Shown here: positions 1 to 6,579 of the stretch, in pieces
Layout: each line of letters starts with the position of its first letter
Position numbering within the stretch: the first letter of the stretch is position 1
Assembly: GCA_002291955.1 (NCBI GenBank)
Contig: DBBA01000231.1
Span: 1 to 9,357 of the forward strand
Direction: 5' to 3'
DNA: 9,357 bases
DNA from: Rhodobacteraceae bacterium UBA996
GTDB lineage: Bacteria > Pseudomonadota > Alphaproteobacteria > Rhodobacterales > Rhodobacteraceae
The notes under the pieces: generated by a model
Seen by the model: only the letters and a program-made list of their open reading frames with translations
The model's database searches: none
Told to the model about the DNA's origin: nothing
Translations under genes and position numbers: made by a program

Positions 1-907
1 GTCGGAAGACCTGGGTCTGCGCGCCGTATCTCATTTTGGTCTGGAAGCCCACGATGTTGAACAGCGTCCCCAGCCGGTTGTCCTGCCGCAGCTGGACGAC
101 TGCGTGGGGCTTCTCGTCGGGGCGGTGCGGGTTCGTCAGGCCCACGGGCTTCATCGGGCCGTGGCGCAGCGTCTCGCGGCCGCGCTCGGCCATCACCTCG
201 ATCGGCAGGCAGCCGTCGAAGTAGGGGGTGTCGGTCTCGCCGTCGCGGAACTCGGTCTTGTCGGCGGCCAGAAGCGCGTCGATGAACGCCTCGTATTGGG
301 CGCGGTCCATCGGGCAGTTGATGTAGGCGGTGCGGTCGTCCTCGGTCTCGCCCTTGTCGTAGCGGGACTGCTTCCAGGCGAGCCCCATGTCGATGGTGTC
401 GGCATGGACGATGGGGGCGATGGCGTCGAAGAAGGCAAGCGCCCCCTCGCCCGTCACGGCGCGGATGCTGTCGGCAAGGCGCGACGACGTGAGCGGGCCG
501 GTCGCGACGATCCACTGGCCGGTGTGGGGCAGGGCGGTGACCTCGCCCGGTTCGACCCGGATCAGGGGGTGGGCGCGGACCCGGGCCGTCACGGCGGCCG
601 AGAAGGCATCCCGGTCCACGGCGAGCGCGCCCCCGGCGGGCAGGCGGTGGGCGGCGGCCATCTCCATGATGAGACCCCCGGCCGCCCGCATTTCCCAGTG
701 GAGGAGGCCCACGGCGTTCTGCTGGTCATCGTCGGACCGGAAGGAGTTCGAGCAGACCATCTCGGCGAGGTCGCCGGTCCGGTGGGCGAAGGTGCCCACC
801 TGGGGGCGCATCTCGTGGAGGATGACGGGGACGCCGGCCCCTGCTGCCTGCCAGGCGGCCTCGGACCCGGCCATGCCGCCGCCGATGATGTGGAGGGGAT
901 CAGACAT
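1..907 (-). CDS. trmFO: TrmFO, folate/FAD-dependent tRNA (uracil-54-C5)-methyltransferase, C-terminus cut off by the window edge
   Basis: The enzyme makes m5U54 (ribothymidine) in the T loop of tRNA, taking the one-carbon unit from methylenetetrahydrofolate and using reduced FAD. The frame is open from an ATG at 905-907 to the left edge and gives 302 residues; the family is usually about 430-470, so roughly the last third is missing. The N-terminus (MSDPLHIIGGGMAGSEAAW) carries the FAD-binding GGGxAGSE loop at residues 9-16. Family signatures follow: EMVCSNSFRSDD (49-60), LLHWEMRAAGGLI (68-80), AYINCPMD (194-201), YFDGCLPIEVMAERG (229-243) and GPMKPVGLTNP (250-260). Cys52 and Cys233 probably correspond to the two functional cysteines described in Bacillus TrmFO (from memory, not aligned). 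The ribosome binding site is poor (CACGGGGC before ATG), but no other start keeps the FAD loop intact. It follows the solenoid gene by 174 bp with hairpins between, so it is probably transcribed separately. Confidence 0.95.
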   Translation of the reverse strand, partial: MSDPLHIIGGGMAGSEAAWQAAGAGVPVILHEMRPQVGTFAHRTGDLAEMVCSNSFRSDDDQQNAVGLLHWEMRAAGGLIMEMAAAHRLPAGGALAVDRDAFSAAVTARVRAHPLIRVEPGEVTALPHTGQWIVATGPLTSSRLADSIRAVTGEGALAFFDAIAPIVHADTIDMGLAWKQSRYDKGETEDDRTAYINCPMDRAQYEAFIDALLAADKTEFRDGETDTPYFDGCLPIEVMAERGRETLRHGPMKPVGLTNPHRPDEKPHAVVQLRQDNRLGTLFNIVGFQTKMRYGAQTQVFR

Positions 908-958
908 GCCCCGTGGGATAGCGGAGGGCGGGGCAGGGATAAAGGGCCTTCCCCGCGG

Positions 959-988
959 CGGGGCCCCGGGATTTCGCCCGGGGCCCCG
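959..988 (-). terminator. Very strong GC hairpin between the solenoid gene and trmFO
   Basis: A perfect 12-bp inverted repeat (959-970 against 977-988, arm CGGGGCCCCGGG) closes a six-base ATTTCG loop. It lies about 95 bp past the solenoid gene stop and about 50 bp before the trmFO start in the direction of transcription. There is no T-run after it on either strand, so it is not a textbook intrinsic terminator. It could halt or pause read-through, or fold in the trmFO leader. The structure is certain from the sequence; the terminator role is inferred. Confidence 0.5.
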
Positions 989-992
989 GTTC

Positions 993-1006
993 GTGCACAT
1001 GTGCAC
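993..1006. promoter_or_regulatory. Perfect 14-bp palindrome GTGCACATGTGCAC, possible operator
   Basis: A perfect palindrome of 14 bp sits 86 bp upstream of the trmFO start. A second GTGCAC half-motif lies at 1043-1048. Palindromes of this length in intergenic DNA often bind dimeric regulators, but I do not recognise this motif and the regulator is unknown. It touches the strong hairpin at 959-988, so it could also belong to the same transcript-end structure. Confidence 0.35.
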
Positions 1007-1048
1007 AAACGGTCAAGTCATTGACGGCGCAGAATAACCACTGTGCAC

Positions 1049-1067
1049 GTCAACCTTTGGTCAACCT
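1049..1067. repeat. Two 8-bp direct repeats spaced one helical turn apart
   Basis: GTCAACCT occurs at 1049-1056 and again at 1060-1067, start to start 11 bp, in the spacer between the solenoid gene and trmFO. Read on the minus strand this is AGGTTGAC twice, each carrying a TTGAC that resembles a -35 element, but I find no convincing -10 at the right distance. Tandem sites on one face of the helix suit a response regulator; this is inference only. Confidence 0.35.
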
Positions 1068-1083
1068 GTCCTGACGACAGGTT
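1063..1083 (-). terminator. Hairpin overlapping the solenoid gene stop codon
   Basis: AACCTGTC (1063-1070) and GACAGGTT (1076-1083) form a perfect 8-bp stem with a five-base loop; the second arm includes the bases of the TAA stop of the solenoid gene. There is no T-run after it on the minus strand. It may end or stabilise the message, perhaps together with the larger hairpin at 959-988. Confidence 0.35.
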
Positions 1084-2380
1084 ACCGGCCCGCGCGCCCG
1101 GCCTTGCGGCGACGGAGCGCGGCCAGACCGCCCAGACCGCCCAGGAGCAGGAGGGCGGAGGCGGGCAGGGGCACGACTTCGGGCGGGGCAAGGCGCCGTG
1201 CCACATCAGCGAAGGACCGGGGGTTTTCGCTGTCGGCGAAGAAGAACTGCTCGAAGTTCGCCAGTGTTGCCTGGAACAGGGACGGCCCGGTCCCGATGCG
1301 CAGGTCGATGGTGGTGCCCGACACGCTGCCCGCGATCTGGTCGAAGGCGAAGCTGTCGAAGAACACGCGGTCGCTGCCCGTGCCGCCGTCGATCACCGCG
1401 CCCGCGCCGCCGAGGCGGCCGGTGGGCATCCCGAGGATCTGCAGGATGTCGTCGCCCGACCCGAAGTCGATCCCGCCGGTCAGGGCTGCGCCTGCGAAGT
1501 GGTCGTAGCGGTCGGCCCCGGCGCCGAGGTTCAGCGCGGTGCCGCCGCCGCCGATGATCCGGCCCGTAGCGCGGTTGATGACCCACTGCCCGCTGACGTT
1601 CAGCGCATCGGTTTCCACGGCATGGTTGCCGCCGCGGATCAGGGCGTAGTTGTCGATGACGGACTCGACCGGATTGGTGGACACGTCGAAGTCGATGGCA
1701 TCGCCGAAGGTCGAGGAGACCTCGGCGTTCGCGTTCGCGGTGAAGCCCGAGAAGCCGCCGTTGTTGATGAGACCGGAATCGAGGTCGATCCCGTCCTGTG
1801 CCTCGTCCCCGGCCGTGATCATCGCCTGGGTCTGGATGTTGGCGATCCGGCCGAGGTTCTGGATCGTCGCGCGTTCGCCCACCTGAAGGGCATCGTCAAT
1901 GGCGGTCAGTGTGCCGCGATGCGTGACCTGCGCATCATTGCCCGCCTCGATCCCTTCGTCGGCAGCATCGATCACCGATCCGGCGATGGTGTTGACGGTC
2001 GCGTTGTCGCCCAGCTGCATCGCCTCGTCCCCGCCGGTGACGCGAGCGGTCGAGTTCAGCGACACGGTGGCGTTGTTGCGCGCGCGGATGCCATCGGAAT
2101 TCGGCGAGGACACCGTGCCGAAGACGACGATGTTCGCGCTGTCGCGCAGGTCGATCCCGCGGCGGTTGCCGCCGTTCGTCACCGTTGCCCCGGACCCGAC
2201 CAGCAGGTTGATGCCGTCAAGCCCGGTGTCACCGCCGAACACGAACCCGTTCGCGTCGGTGCCGGTGCATGTCACCGTCGCGCCATTGGCAGGCGCATCG
2301 GGCGTGCATTGTGCCGCCGCCGCACCCGCCCACAGCACCGGCGCCGCGGCCAGCGCGGTTGTCAGAAAAAGTCGAACCAT
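1082..2380 (-). CDS. Secreted beta-solenoid (right-handed beta-helix-like) protein with VPLPA-CTERM sorting tail
   Basis: This is an exported surface or matrix protein of 432 residues. Residues 1-23 form a signal peptide (MVRLFLTTALAAAPVLWAG, cut near AAA|QC); Cys25 and Cys38 could form an N-terminal disulfide cap. From about 55 to 190 a 19-23 residue unit repeats about seven times, roughly [D/E/R][G/A][I/L/M] followed by A-T-V then G, as expected for successive coils of a beta-solenoid; looser copies continue to about 285. Residues 302-311 and 330-338 (FGSGDD, IDGGTGSDR) resemble degenerate calcium-binding RTX nonapeptides. The tail is VPLPA (403-407), a 15-residue hydrophobic stretch and RRRK (423-426): the VPLPA-CTERM signal processed by exosortase XrtD in Rhodobacteraceae. 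No exosortase is in the window. I chose the ATG at 2378-2380, which has GGGGGA in front; a GTG at 2390-2392 would add four residues but lacks a ribosome binding site. The biological function is unknown. Confidence 0.88.
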   Translation of the reverse strand: MVRLFLTTALAAAPVLWAGAAAAQCTPDAPANGATVTCTGTDANGFVFGGDTGLDGINLLVGSGATVTNGGNRRGIDLRDSANIVVFGTVSSPNSDGIRARNNATVSLNSTARVTGGDEAMQLGDNATVNTIAGSVIDAADEGIEAGNDAQVTHRGTLTAIDDALQVGERATIQNLGRIANIQTQAMITAGDEAQDGIDLDSGLINNGGFSGFTANANAEVSSTFGDAIDFDVSTNPVESVIDNYALIRGGNHAVETDALNVSGQWVINRATGRIIGGGGTALNLGAGADRYDHFAGAALTGGIDFGSGDDILQILGMPTGRLGGAGAVIDGGTGSDRVFFDSFAFDQIAGSVSGTTIDLRIGTGPSLFQATLANFEQFFFADSENPRSFADVARRLAPPEVVPLPASALLLLGGLGGLAALRRRKAGRAGR

Positions 2381-2425
2381 GAAGTCCCCCACAGGTAAGC
2401 CACGCCCGCAGGGTAGGGTCGTCGG

Positions 2426-2454
2426 TTAACAGGTTTGTGGCATTTACATGACAA
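2426..2454 (-). promoter_or_regulatory. Candidate sigma-70-type promoter for the solenoid gene
   Basis: On the minus strand TTGTCA (2449-2454, five of six to the -35 consensus) is followed after exactly 17 bp by TGTTAA (2426-2431, three of six to the -10). It would start transcription about 40 bp before the ATG at 2380. The -10 match is weak. The area is locally AT-rich against a very GC-rich background, which supports a promoter. Confidence 0.4.
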
Positions 2455-2458
2455 CTGG

Positions 2459-2479
2459 CAGGGCCGCCCGGACGCCCTG
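2459..2479 (-). terminator. Weak hairpin after the barrel-protein gene
   Basis: CAGGGC (2459-2464) and GCCCTG (2474-2479) make a 6-bp stem with a nine-base loop, starting 9 bp past the stop of the barrel gene. There is no T-run. It is placed where a terminator would be expected, but the stem is short enough to arise by chance in GC-rich DNA. Confidence 0.22.
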
Positions 2480-2488
2480 TGTCCGGTT

Positions 2489-3238
2489 TCAGCGCAAGGG
2501 CCGGTCCCAGAGCGGGCGCAGCGGATCGGGCGTGCGGAACATGTCGCGCACCGGGTCGGTGGCGCCGCCGAAGCGGACCGTCACGCCGACAAAGGCGGCC
2601 GGATCGGCGGACAGGTCGTCGCGCCCGGTGCGGCCCGTCGCCTCGATCCCGGCGACGAGGTCGATCCGGCGGGACAGGCGGACCTCGGCGGCCAGCGTGG
2701 CGGTATATCCCATCGCGGACAGGCTCGCCTCGTCATAGTCGGCGATGTCGAGCGCGGCGCGAAGCGCGATGCGGTCGCTCGCCTGGAGCCGCGCGGCGGC
2801 CCCCGCGAAGATGGCGTCAAGGTCACCGCCAAGCGCGTAGCCCAGGCCCGCGTGCCCGTCCACGGTCAGGCGGTCCGACAGGGCCACGCGCCCCTCGACC
2901 CCGAGGGCGGCAAAGGTGAAGTCGTGTCCGTCCTGGTCGGTCAGGGTGGCGAAAAGCCCATATTTCTGGCCGGGTTGCGGGGTCATGTACAGGTGCGCGG
3001 CCGCGGTGCCGAGCGTGCGGCCGTCGGTGTCGGAGAGCGACAGGTCCAGTTGCAGCCCGTGCGCGCCGGTCAGCGCCACGTCGATCCGGGTGTTAGCCCG
3101 GGTGGCGGAGGCATCGCCCGAGACATGGCCGAAGGACAGTTCCATCCCGATGATCCCGAGGCCGGATTGCGCCTGTGCGGGCGCCGAAGCCACGACCGCT
3201 GACACGACGAGGGCGGTCGCACACCATTTCCTGAACAT
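2489..3238 (-). CDS. Secreted outer-membrane beta-barrel-like protein, family not recognised
   Basis: The protein has 249 residues. Residues 1-23 are a clear signal peptide (MFRKWCATALVVSAVVASAP, cut at AQA|Q). The mature part alternates polar and hydrophobic residues in short strands broken by turns (for example RIDVALTG, HGLQLDLSLSD, KYGLFATLTD, RIALRAALDIADYD, VRLSRRIDLVAGIEATGR, FVGVTVRF), which fits a small outer-membrane barrel of eight to twelve strands. The usual barrel-ending phenylalanine (VTVRF) is followed by a 26-residue tail rich in Pro, Asp and Arg, which is odd because the family signal normally sits at the very C-terminus. The frame is open upstream to 3355, but those codons precede a perfect signal peptide and look non-coding. 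An AAGG lies about 10 bp before the ATG at 3236-3238. It runs 108 bp ahead of the solenoid gene on the same strand. A porin-like role or a structural role are both possible. Confidence 0.8.
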   Translation of the reverse strand: MFRKWCATALVVSAVVASAPAQAQSGLGIIGMELSFGHVSGDASATRANTRIDVALTGAHGLQLDLSLSDTDGRTLGTAAAHLYMTPQPGQKYGLFATLTDQDGHDFTFAALGVEGRVALSDRLTVDGHAGLGYALGGDLDAIFAGAAARLQASDRIALRAALDIADYDEASLSAMGYTATLAAEVRLSRRIDLVAGIEATGRTGRDDLSADPAAFVGVTVRFGGATDPVRDMFRTPDPLRPLWDRPLR

Positions 3239-3347
3239 CGTCACAACCTTCGACCGCCCCCGTGGGACAGGCGATGCCACGCGGCGGGCCCGGTCCGAAG
3301 CAGGCGCGGAGGTCGTGGTTAAGCAGACGTATCCGGCGCAGGTGGTT

Positions 3348-3383
3348 GGCGACAATGCTGGCGCCAGCCAGAGGATTGTTGCC
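3348..3383 (-). terminator. Nested inverted repeat after the DUF6614-like gene
   Basis: GGCGACAAT (3348-3356) and ATTGTTGCC (3375-3383) pair at eight of nine positions plus one G-T wobble, and the DNA between holds a perfect 12-bp palindrome GCTGGCGCCAGC (3357-3368). The element begins 18 bp past the stop of the DUF6614-like gene and 110 bp before the barrel gene start. It could end the gyrA-side transcript or act as an operator for the barrel gene. There is no T-run on the minus strand. The remaining 3239-3347 holds no gene and no clear promoter. Confidence 0.4.
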
Positions 3384-3400
3384 GCTGCCGAGGACCGGGG

Positions 3401-3751
3401 TCAGACGAGGGCGACTCGTTCCCGCTGTTCGGGGTCGGGGTAGGGGCGGTAGAGCCCGACCGAGACATGGGCGATCATGGCGTGCATCTGGTCATAGCGG
3501 CGCACGGCCTCGTCATCCGCCTGCGCCAGCGCGCGGAAGGCGTCGTCGAGCTGGGTCAGGCCCTTGACCTCGATCTCCAGCAGGAAGTCGGGATGGGCGC
3601 CCGAGGCGAGGCCGAACTTGCGCCGCATCAGCCGCCAGCCCGCGATCAGGCCGCGGCCCTGCAGGTGGCCCATCCAGTTGGCGACGGCCGAAGAGAAGGC
3701 GAGTGCCCGCGCTTCATCCTTCAGCTCGATCATGCAGTGGTAGAGGTTCAT
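3401..3751 (-). CDS. Small conserved protein, probably the DUF6614 family, unknown function
   Basis: The protein has 116 residues and neither a signal peptide nor a membrane segment, so it should be cytoplasmic. It opens MNLYHCMIELKDEARALAF and contains WMGHL (26-30), GWRLMRRKFGLAS (38-50), DFLLEIEV (55-62) and ends GLYRPYPDPEQRER; from memory this pattern matches rhodobacterial DUF6614 proteins. The order strand, helix, strand, strand, long helix, strand suggests a ferredoxin-like dimeric alpha/beta fold (inferred from hydrophobic pattern only). The start is well supported: AGGAG at 3760-3764 lies 8 bp before the ATG. It follows gyrA by 59 bp on the same strand with no obvious promoter or T-run terminator between, so it may be co-transcribed with gyrA. 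No function can be assigned. Confidence 0.85.
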   Translation of the reverse strand: MNLYHCMIELKDEARALAFSSAVANWMGHLQGRGLIAGWRLMRRKFGLASGAHPDFLLEIEVKGLTQLDDAFRALAQADDEAVRRYDQMHAMIAHVSVGLYRPYPDPEQRERVALV

Positions 3752-3760
3752 GCCGCAAGC

Positions 3761-3790
3761 TCCTGCTTCCCTTCGCAGGATCGCAGGGAA
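3761..3790 (-). promoter_or_regulatory. Two mutually exclusive hairpins in the gyrA-DUF6614 leader, one sequestering the ribosome binding site
   Basis: On the minus strand the leader reads as four arms in the order A1 TTCCCT, B1 TCCTGC, A2 AGGGAA, B2 GCAGGA. A1 (3785-3790) pairs with A2 (3767-3772), and B1 (3775-3780) pairs with B2 (3761-3766). B2 contains most of the AGGAG of the downstream gene. A2 and B2 are directly adjacent, so both stems cannot easily form together. Stem A would leave the binding site open and stem B would close it. The base pairing is plain; a regulatory role is inference, and 6-bp stems can occur by chance. Confidence 0.35.
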
Positions 3791-3810
3791 TGCTTGCCAA
3801 GCGGTGAACC

Positions 3811-6534
3811 CTACTCCTCCTCGGCCTGTTCGGCCACGACGGCGACGGACACGACTTCCTCGCCCGCGCCGGTGTCGAACACCTTGACCCCGCCCGCGGA
3901 GCGCGAGCGGAAGCTGATGCCGTCCACCGGGCAGCGGATCGACTGGCCGGTCGAGGTCGCCAGCATGATCTGGTCGCCGTGCTGGACGGGGAAGGAGGCG
4001 ACAAGCCGCCCGCCGCGCATGGCCTTGTCGATGGCGCGCACGCCCATGCCGCCGCGGCCCCGCACGGGGTAGTCGTGGGAGGACGAGAGCTTGCCCTGAC
4101 CCCGCGCGGTGACGGTCAGGATCAGGTCCTCGGCCGCGGACATCTGGGCATAACGCCCCTCGGGCAGGGCGACGTCGGGCACGGTTTCCTCGTCGTCATC
4201 GGCCTCGGCCCCGTCATCCAGCGCGCCTTCGACGGCGCGGCGCATCTTGAGGTAGGCCGCGCGTTCCTCGGGCGAGGCCTCGAAGTGGCGGATCACGGCC
4301 ATGGAGACGACGCGGTCGCCGTCGGCCAGGCGGATGCCGCGCACGCCGGTGGAATCGCGGCCCGAGAACACGCGGACGTCGGTGGTGGGGAAGCGGATCG
4401 CCCGGCCGAGGGCCGTGACCAGCAGCACGTCGTCGGCATCGTCGCAGATGCGGGCGTTCACAAGCCCAACGCCGTCAGGCAGTTTCATGGCGATCTTGCC
4501 GTTCTTCTTCACGTTGGTGAAGTCGGACAGGGCGTTGCGCCGCACGTCGCCGTCGGAGGTCGCGAAGACGATCTGGAGAGTGGCCCAGTCATCCTCGGGC
4601 ACGTCCACGGGCATGATGGCGGCGATGGACCCGGTCATGCCGTCGATGACGTTGGCGAGTGCCCGCCCCTTGGCGGTGCGCCCGGCCAGCGGCAGGCGCC
4701 AGCACTTGAGCGCATAGACCATGCCGTCGGTGGTGAAGAACAGAAGCCGCGTGTGGGTGTTGGCGACGAACAGGGTCGTCACCACGTCGTCTTCCTTGGT
4801 CTGCATGGACGACAGGCCCTTGCCGCCGCGGCGCTGCGCGCGGAATTCCGCAAGCGGTGTGCGCTTGATCCAGCCGGACTGGGTGACGGTGACGACCATA
4901 TCCTCACGCTCGATCAGGTCCTCGTCGTCCATGTCGCCGGCCCAGTCGGCGATTTCCGTGCGGCGGGGGACGGCGAATTGGGTTTTGATCTCGGACAGTT
5001 CCGTGGCGATGATCGCCATGATCCGGTCGCGGGACCGCAGGATGTCGAGGTAGTCCTTGATCCGGGCGGCCAGCGCTTCGAGTTCGTCGGTCACCTCCTT
5101 GACGCCGAGCTGGGTCAGGCGTTGCAGCCGCAGGTCGAGGATCGCGCGGGCCTGGGCGTCGGACAGGTTGTAGGTGCCGTCCGCATTCACCGTGTGGCCG
5201 GGATCGTCGATCAGGCGGATATAGTCGGCGATATCCGTGGCGGGCCAGCGGCGGGCCATCAGGCGGTCTCGGGCATCGGCGGCGTCGGCGGAGGCGCGGA
5301 TGGTGGCGACGACTTCGTCCACGTTCGTCACGGCGACAGCAAGGCCGCACAGGATGTGGCTGCGCTCGCGCGCCTTGGTCAGGTCGTGCGCGGTGCGGCG
5401 CGCCACAACGTCCTCGCGGAAGCCGATGAAGTAATGCAGGAAATCGCGCAGCGTCAGCTGTTCCGGGCGGCCGCCGTTGAGCGCCAGCATGTTGCAGCCG
5501 AAGCTGACCTGCATGGTGGTGAAGCGCCAGAGCTGGTTCAGGACCACGTCCGCCGTGGCGTCGCGCTTCAGCTCGATCACCACGCGCACGCCGTGGCGGT
5601 CGCTCTCGTCGGCCACGGCGGCGATGCCTTCGAGCTTCTTGTCGCGGGCCAGTTCCGCGATCTTCTCGATCATCGTGGCCTTGTTCACCTGGTAGGGGAT
5701 CTCGTCGATGACGATGGCCTCGCGGTCCTTGCGGATGTTCTCCACATGGGTCTTCGCACGGATCACCACGCTGCCGCGCCCCTCCAGATACGCCTTGCGC
5801 GCGCCCGACCGGCCGAGAATCACGCCGCCGGTGGGGAAATCGGGGCCCGGGACATGCTCCATCAGCTGTTCGCTGGTGAGATCCGGGTCACTGATCAGCG
5901 CAAGCGTGGCGTTGATCACCTCGCCCAGGTTGTGGGGCGGGATGCGGGTCGCCATGCCGACGGCGATGCCTTCGGCGCCGTTCACCAGCATGTTGGGAAA
6001 GCGCGCGGGCAGGACGGTCGGTTCCATCCGCTCGTTCGCATAGTTCGGGACGAAGTCGACGGTGTCCTTGTCGATGTCCACCAGAAGGGGCTCGGCCGCC
6101 TTGGCCAACCGGCTTTCGGTGTAGCGATAGGCGGCGGGCGGGTCGCCGTCCATGGAGCCGAAGTTGCCCTGCCCGTCGATCAGCGGCAGCGACATGGAGA
6201 AGTCCTGCGCCATGCGCACGAGCGATTCATACACCGCGCTGTCGCCATGCGGGTGGTAGCGGCCCATCACGTCGCCCACGGCAGTCGCGCACTTGCGGTA
6301 GGGCTTGTTCGCGGTCTGCCCGTTTTCCCACAGCGTATAAAGGATGCGCCGGTGCACGGGCTTCAGCCCGTCGCGCAGGTCGGGGATCGCGCGGCTGACG
6401 ATCACGCTCATGGCATAGTCCATGAACGCGGTGGACATCTCGGCCTCGATCGCCACCTGCGGGCCGTCATGGGCCATCCGGCGCAACGGACCGTCTTCGT
6501 CCGACATTTCAGGGGGTTCGGGAGTATCGTTCAT
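3811..6534 (-). CDS. gyrA: DNA gyrase subunit A
   Basis: GyrA cuts and rejoins DNA in the A2B2 gyrase that introduces negative supercoils using ATP hydrolysed by GyrB. The protein has 907 residues, usual for alphaproteobacteria. Residues about 25-540 form the breakage-reunion core: the fluoroquinolone-determining region reads HPHGDSAVYESLVRMAQ (94-110), and the catalytic tyrosine is Tyr138 in RYTESRL (Escherichia coli Tyr122). The C-terminal DNA-wrapping beta-pinwheel starts after about 540 and carries an intact GyrA box QRRGGKG (567-573), which separates it from topoisomerase IV ParC. Residues about 750-800 are an acidic insert (DDGAEADDDEE) between blades, and the end is acidic (AEQAEEE). 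Ser99 and Glu103 match E. coli Ser83 and Asp87. The ATG at 6532-6534 has a weak GGGTC site; internal Met10 or Met20 are possible starts but have no better site. GyrB is not in the window. The gene diverges from usg. Confidence 0.98.
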   Translation of the reverse strand: MNDTPEPPEMSDEDGPLRRMAHDGPQVAIEAEMSTAFMDYAMSVIVSRAIPDLRDGLKPVHRRILYTLWENGQTANKPYRKCATAVGDVMGRYHPHGDSAVYESLVRMAQDFSMSLPLIDGQGNFGSMDGDPPAAYRYTESRLAKAAEPLLVDIDKDTVDFVPNYANERMEPTVLPARFPNMLVNGAEGIAVGMATRIPPHNLGEVINATLALISDPDLTSEQLMEHVPGPDFPTGGVILGRSGARKAYLEGRGSVVIRAKTHVENIRKDREAIVIDEIPYQVNKATMIEKIAELARDKKLEGIAAVADESDRHGVRVVIELKRDATADVVLNQLWRFTTMQVSFGCNMLALNGGRPEQLTLRDFLHYFIGFREDVVARRTAHDLTKARERSHILCGLAVAVTNVDEVVATIRASADAADARDRLMARRWPATDIADYIRLIDDPGHTVNADGTYNLSDAQARAILDLRLQRLTQLGVKEVTDELEALAARIKDYLDILRSRDRIMAIIATELSEIKTQFAVPRRTEIADWAGDMDDEDLIEREDMVVTVTQSGWIKRTPLAEFRAQRRGGKGLSSMQTKEDDVVTTLFVANTHTRLLFFTTDGMVYALKCWRLPLAGRTAKGRALANVIDGMTGSIAAIMPVDVPEDDWATLQIVFATSDGDVRRNALSDFTNVKKNGKIAMKLPDGVGLVNARICDDADDVLLVTALGRAIRFPTTDVRVFSGRDSTGVRGIRLADGDRVVSMAVIRHFEASPEERAAYLKMRRAVEGALDDGAEADDDEETVPDVALPEGRYAQMSAAEDLILTVTARGQGKLSSSHDYPVRGRGGMGVRAIDKAMRGGRLVASFPVQHGDQIMLATSTGQSIRCPVDGISFRSRSAGGVKVFDTGAGEEVVSVAVVAEQAEEE

Positions 6535-6579
6535 GTGACCCGACGCGGCCGCGCGCGCCCTCTACAGATTGTTGTGCCT

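Noticed and set aside
104..1024. 306- and 216-codon plus-strand open frames opposite trmFO
   Set aside because: TrmFO motifs are unmistakable on the minus strand; the frame opposite has no family features.
1043..2398. 451-codon plus-strand open frame opposite the solenoid gene
   Set aside because: The minus-strand protein has a signal peptide, regular coils and a VPLPA tail; the plus-strand translation has none of these and reflects GC-rich shadow coding.
3239..3355. N-terminal extension of the barrel-like protein by 39 residues
   Set aside because: The extension places Arg-rich sequence ahead of a perfect signal peptide, which would block export; the internal ATG at 3238 is the sensible start.
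3791..3802. GCTTG-c-CAAGC inverted repeat just after gyrA as a terminator
   Set aside because: A one-base loop cannot close a hairpin in RNA, the stem is only 5 bp, and no T-run follows.
4904..5350. 148-codon minus-strand open frame within gyrA in another frame
   Set aside because: Arg/Pro/Asp-rich frameshifted shadow of gyrA with no independent support.
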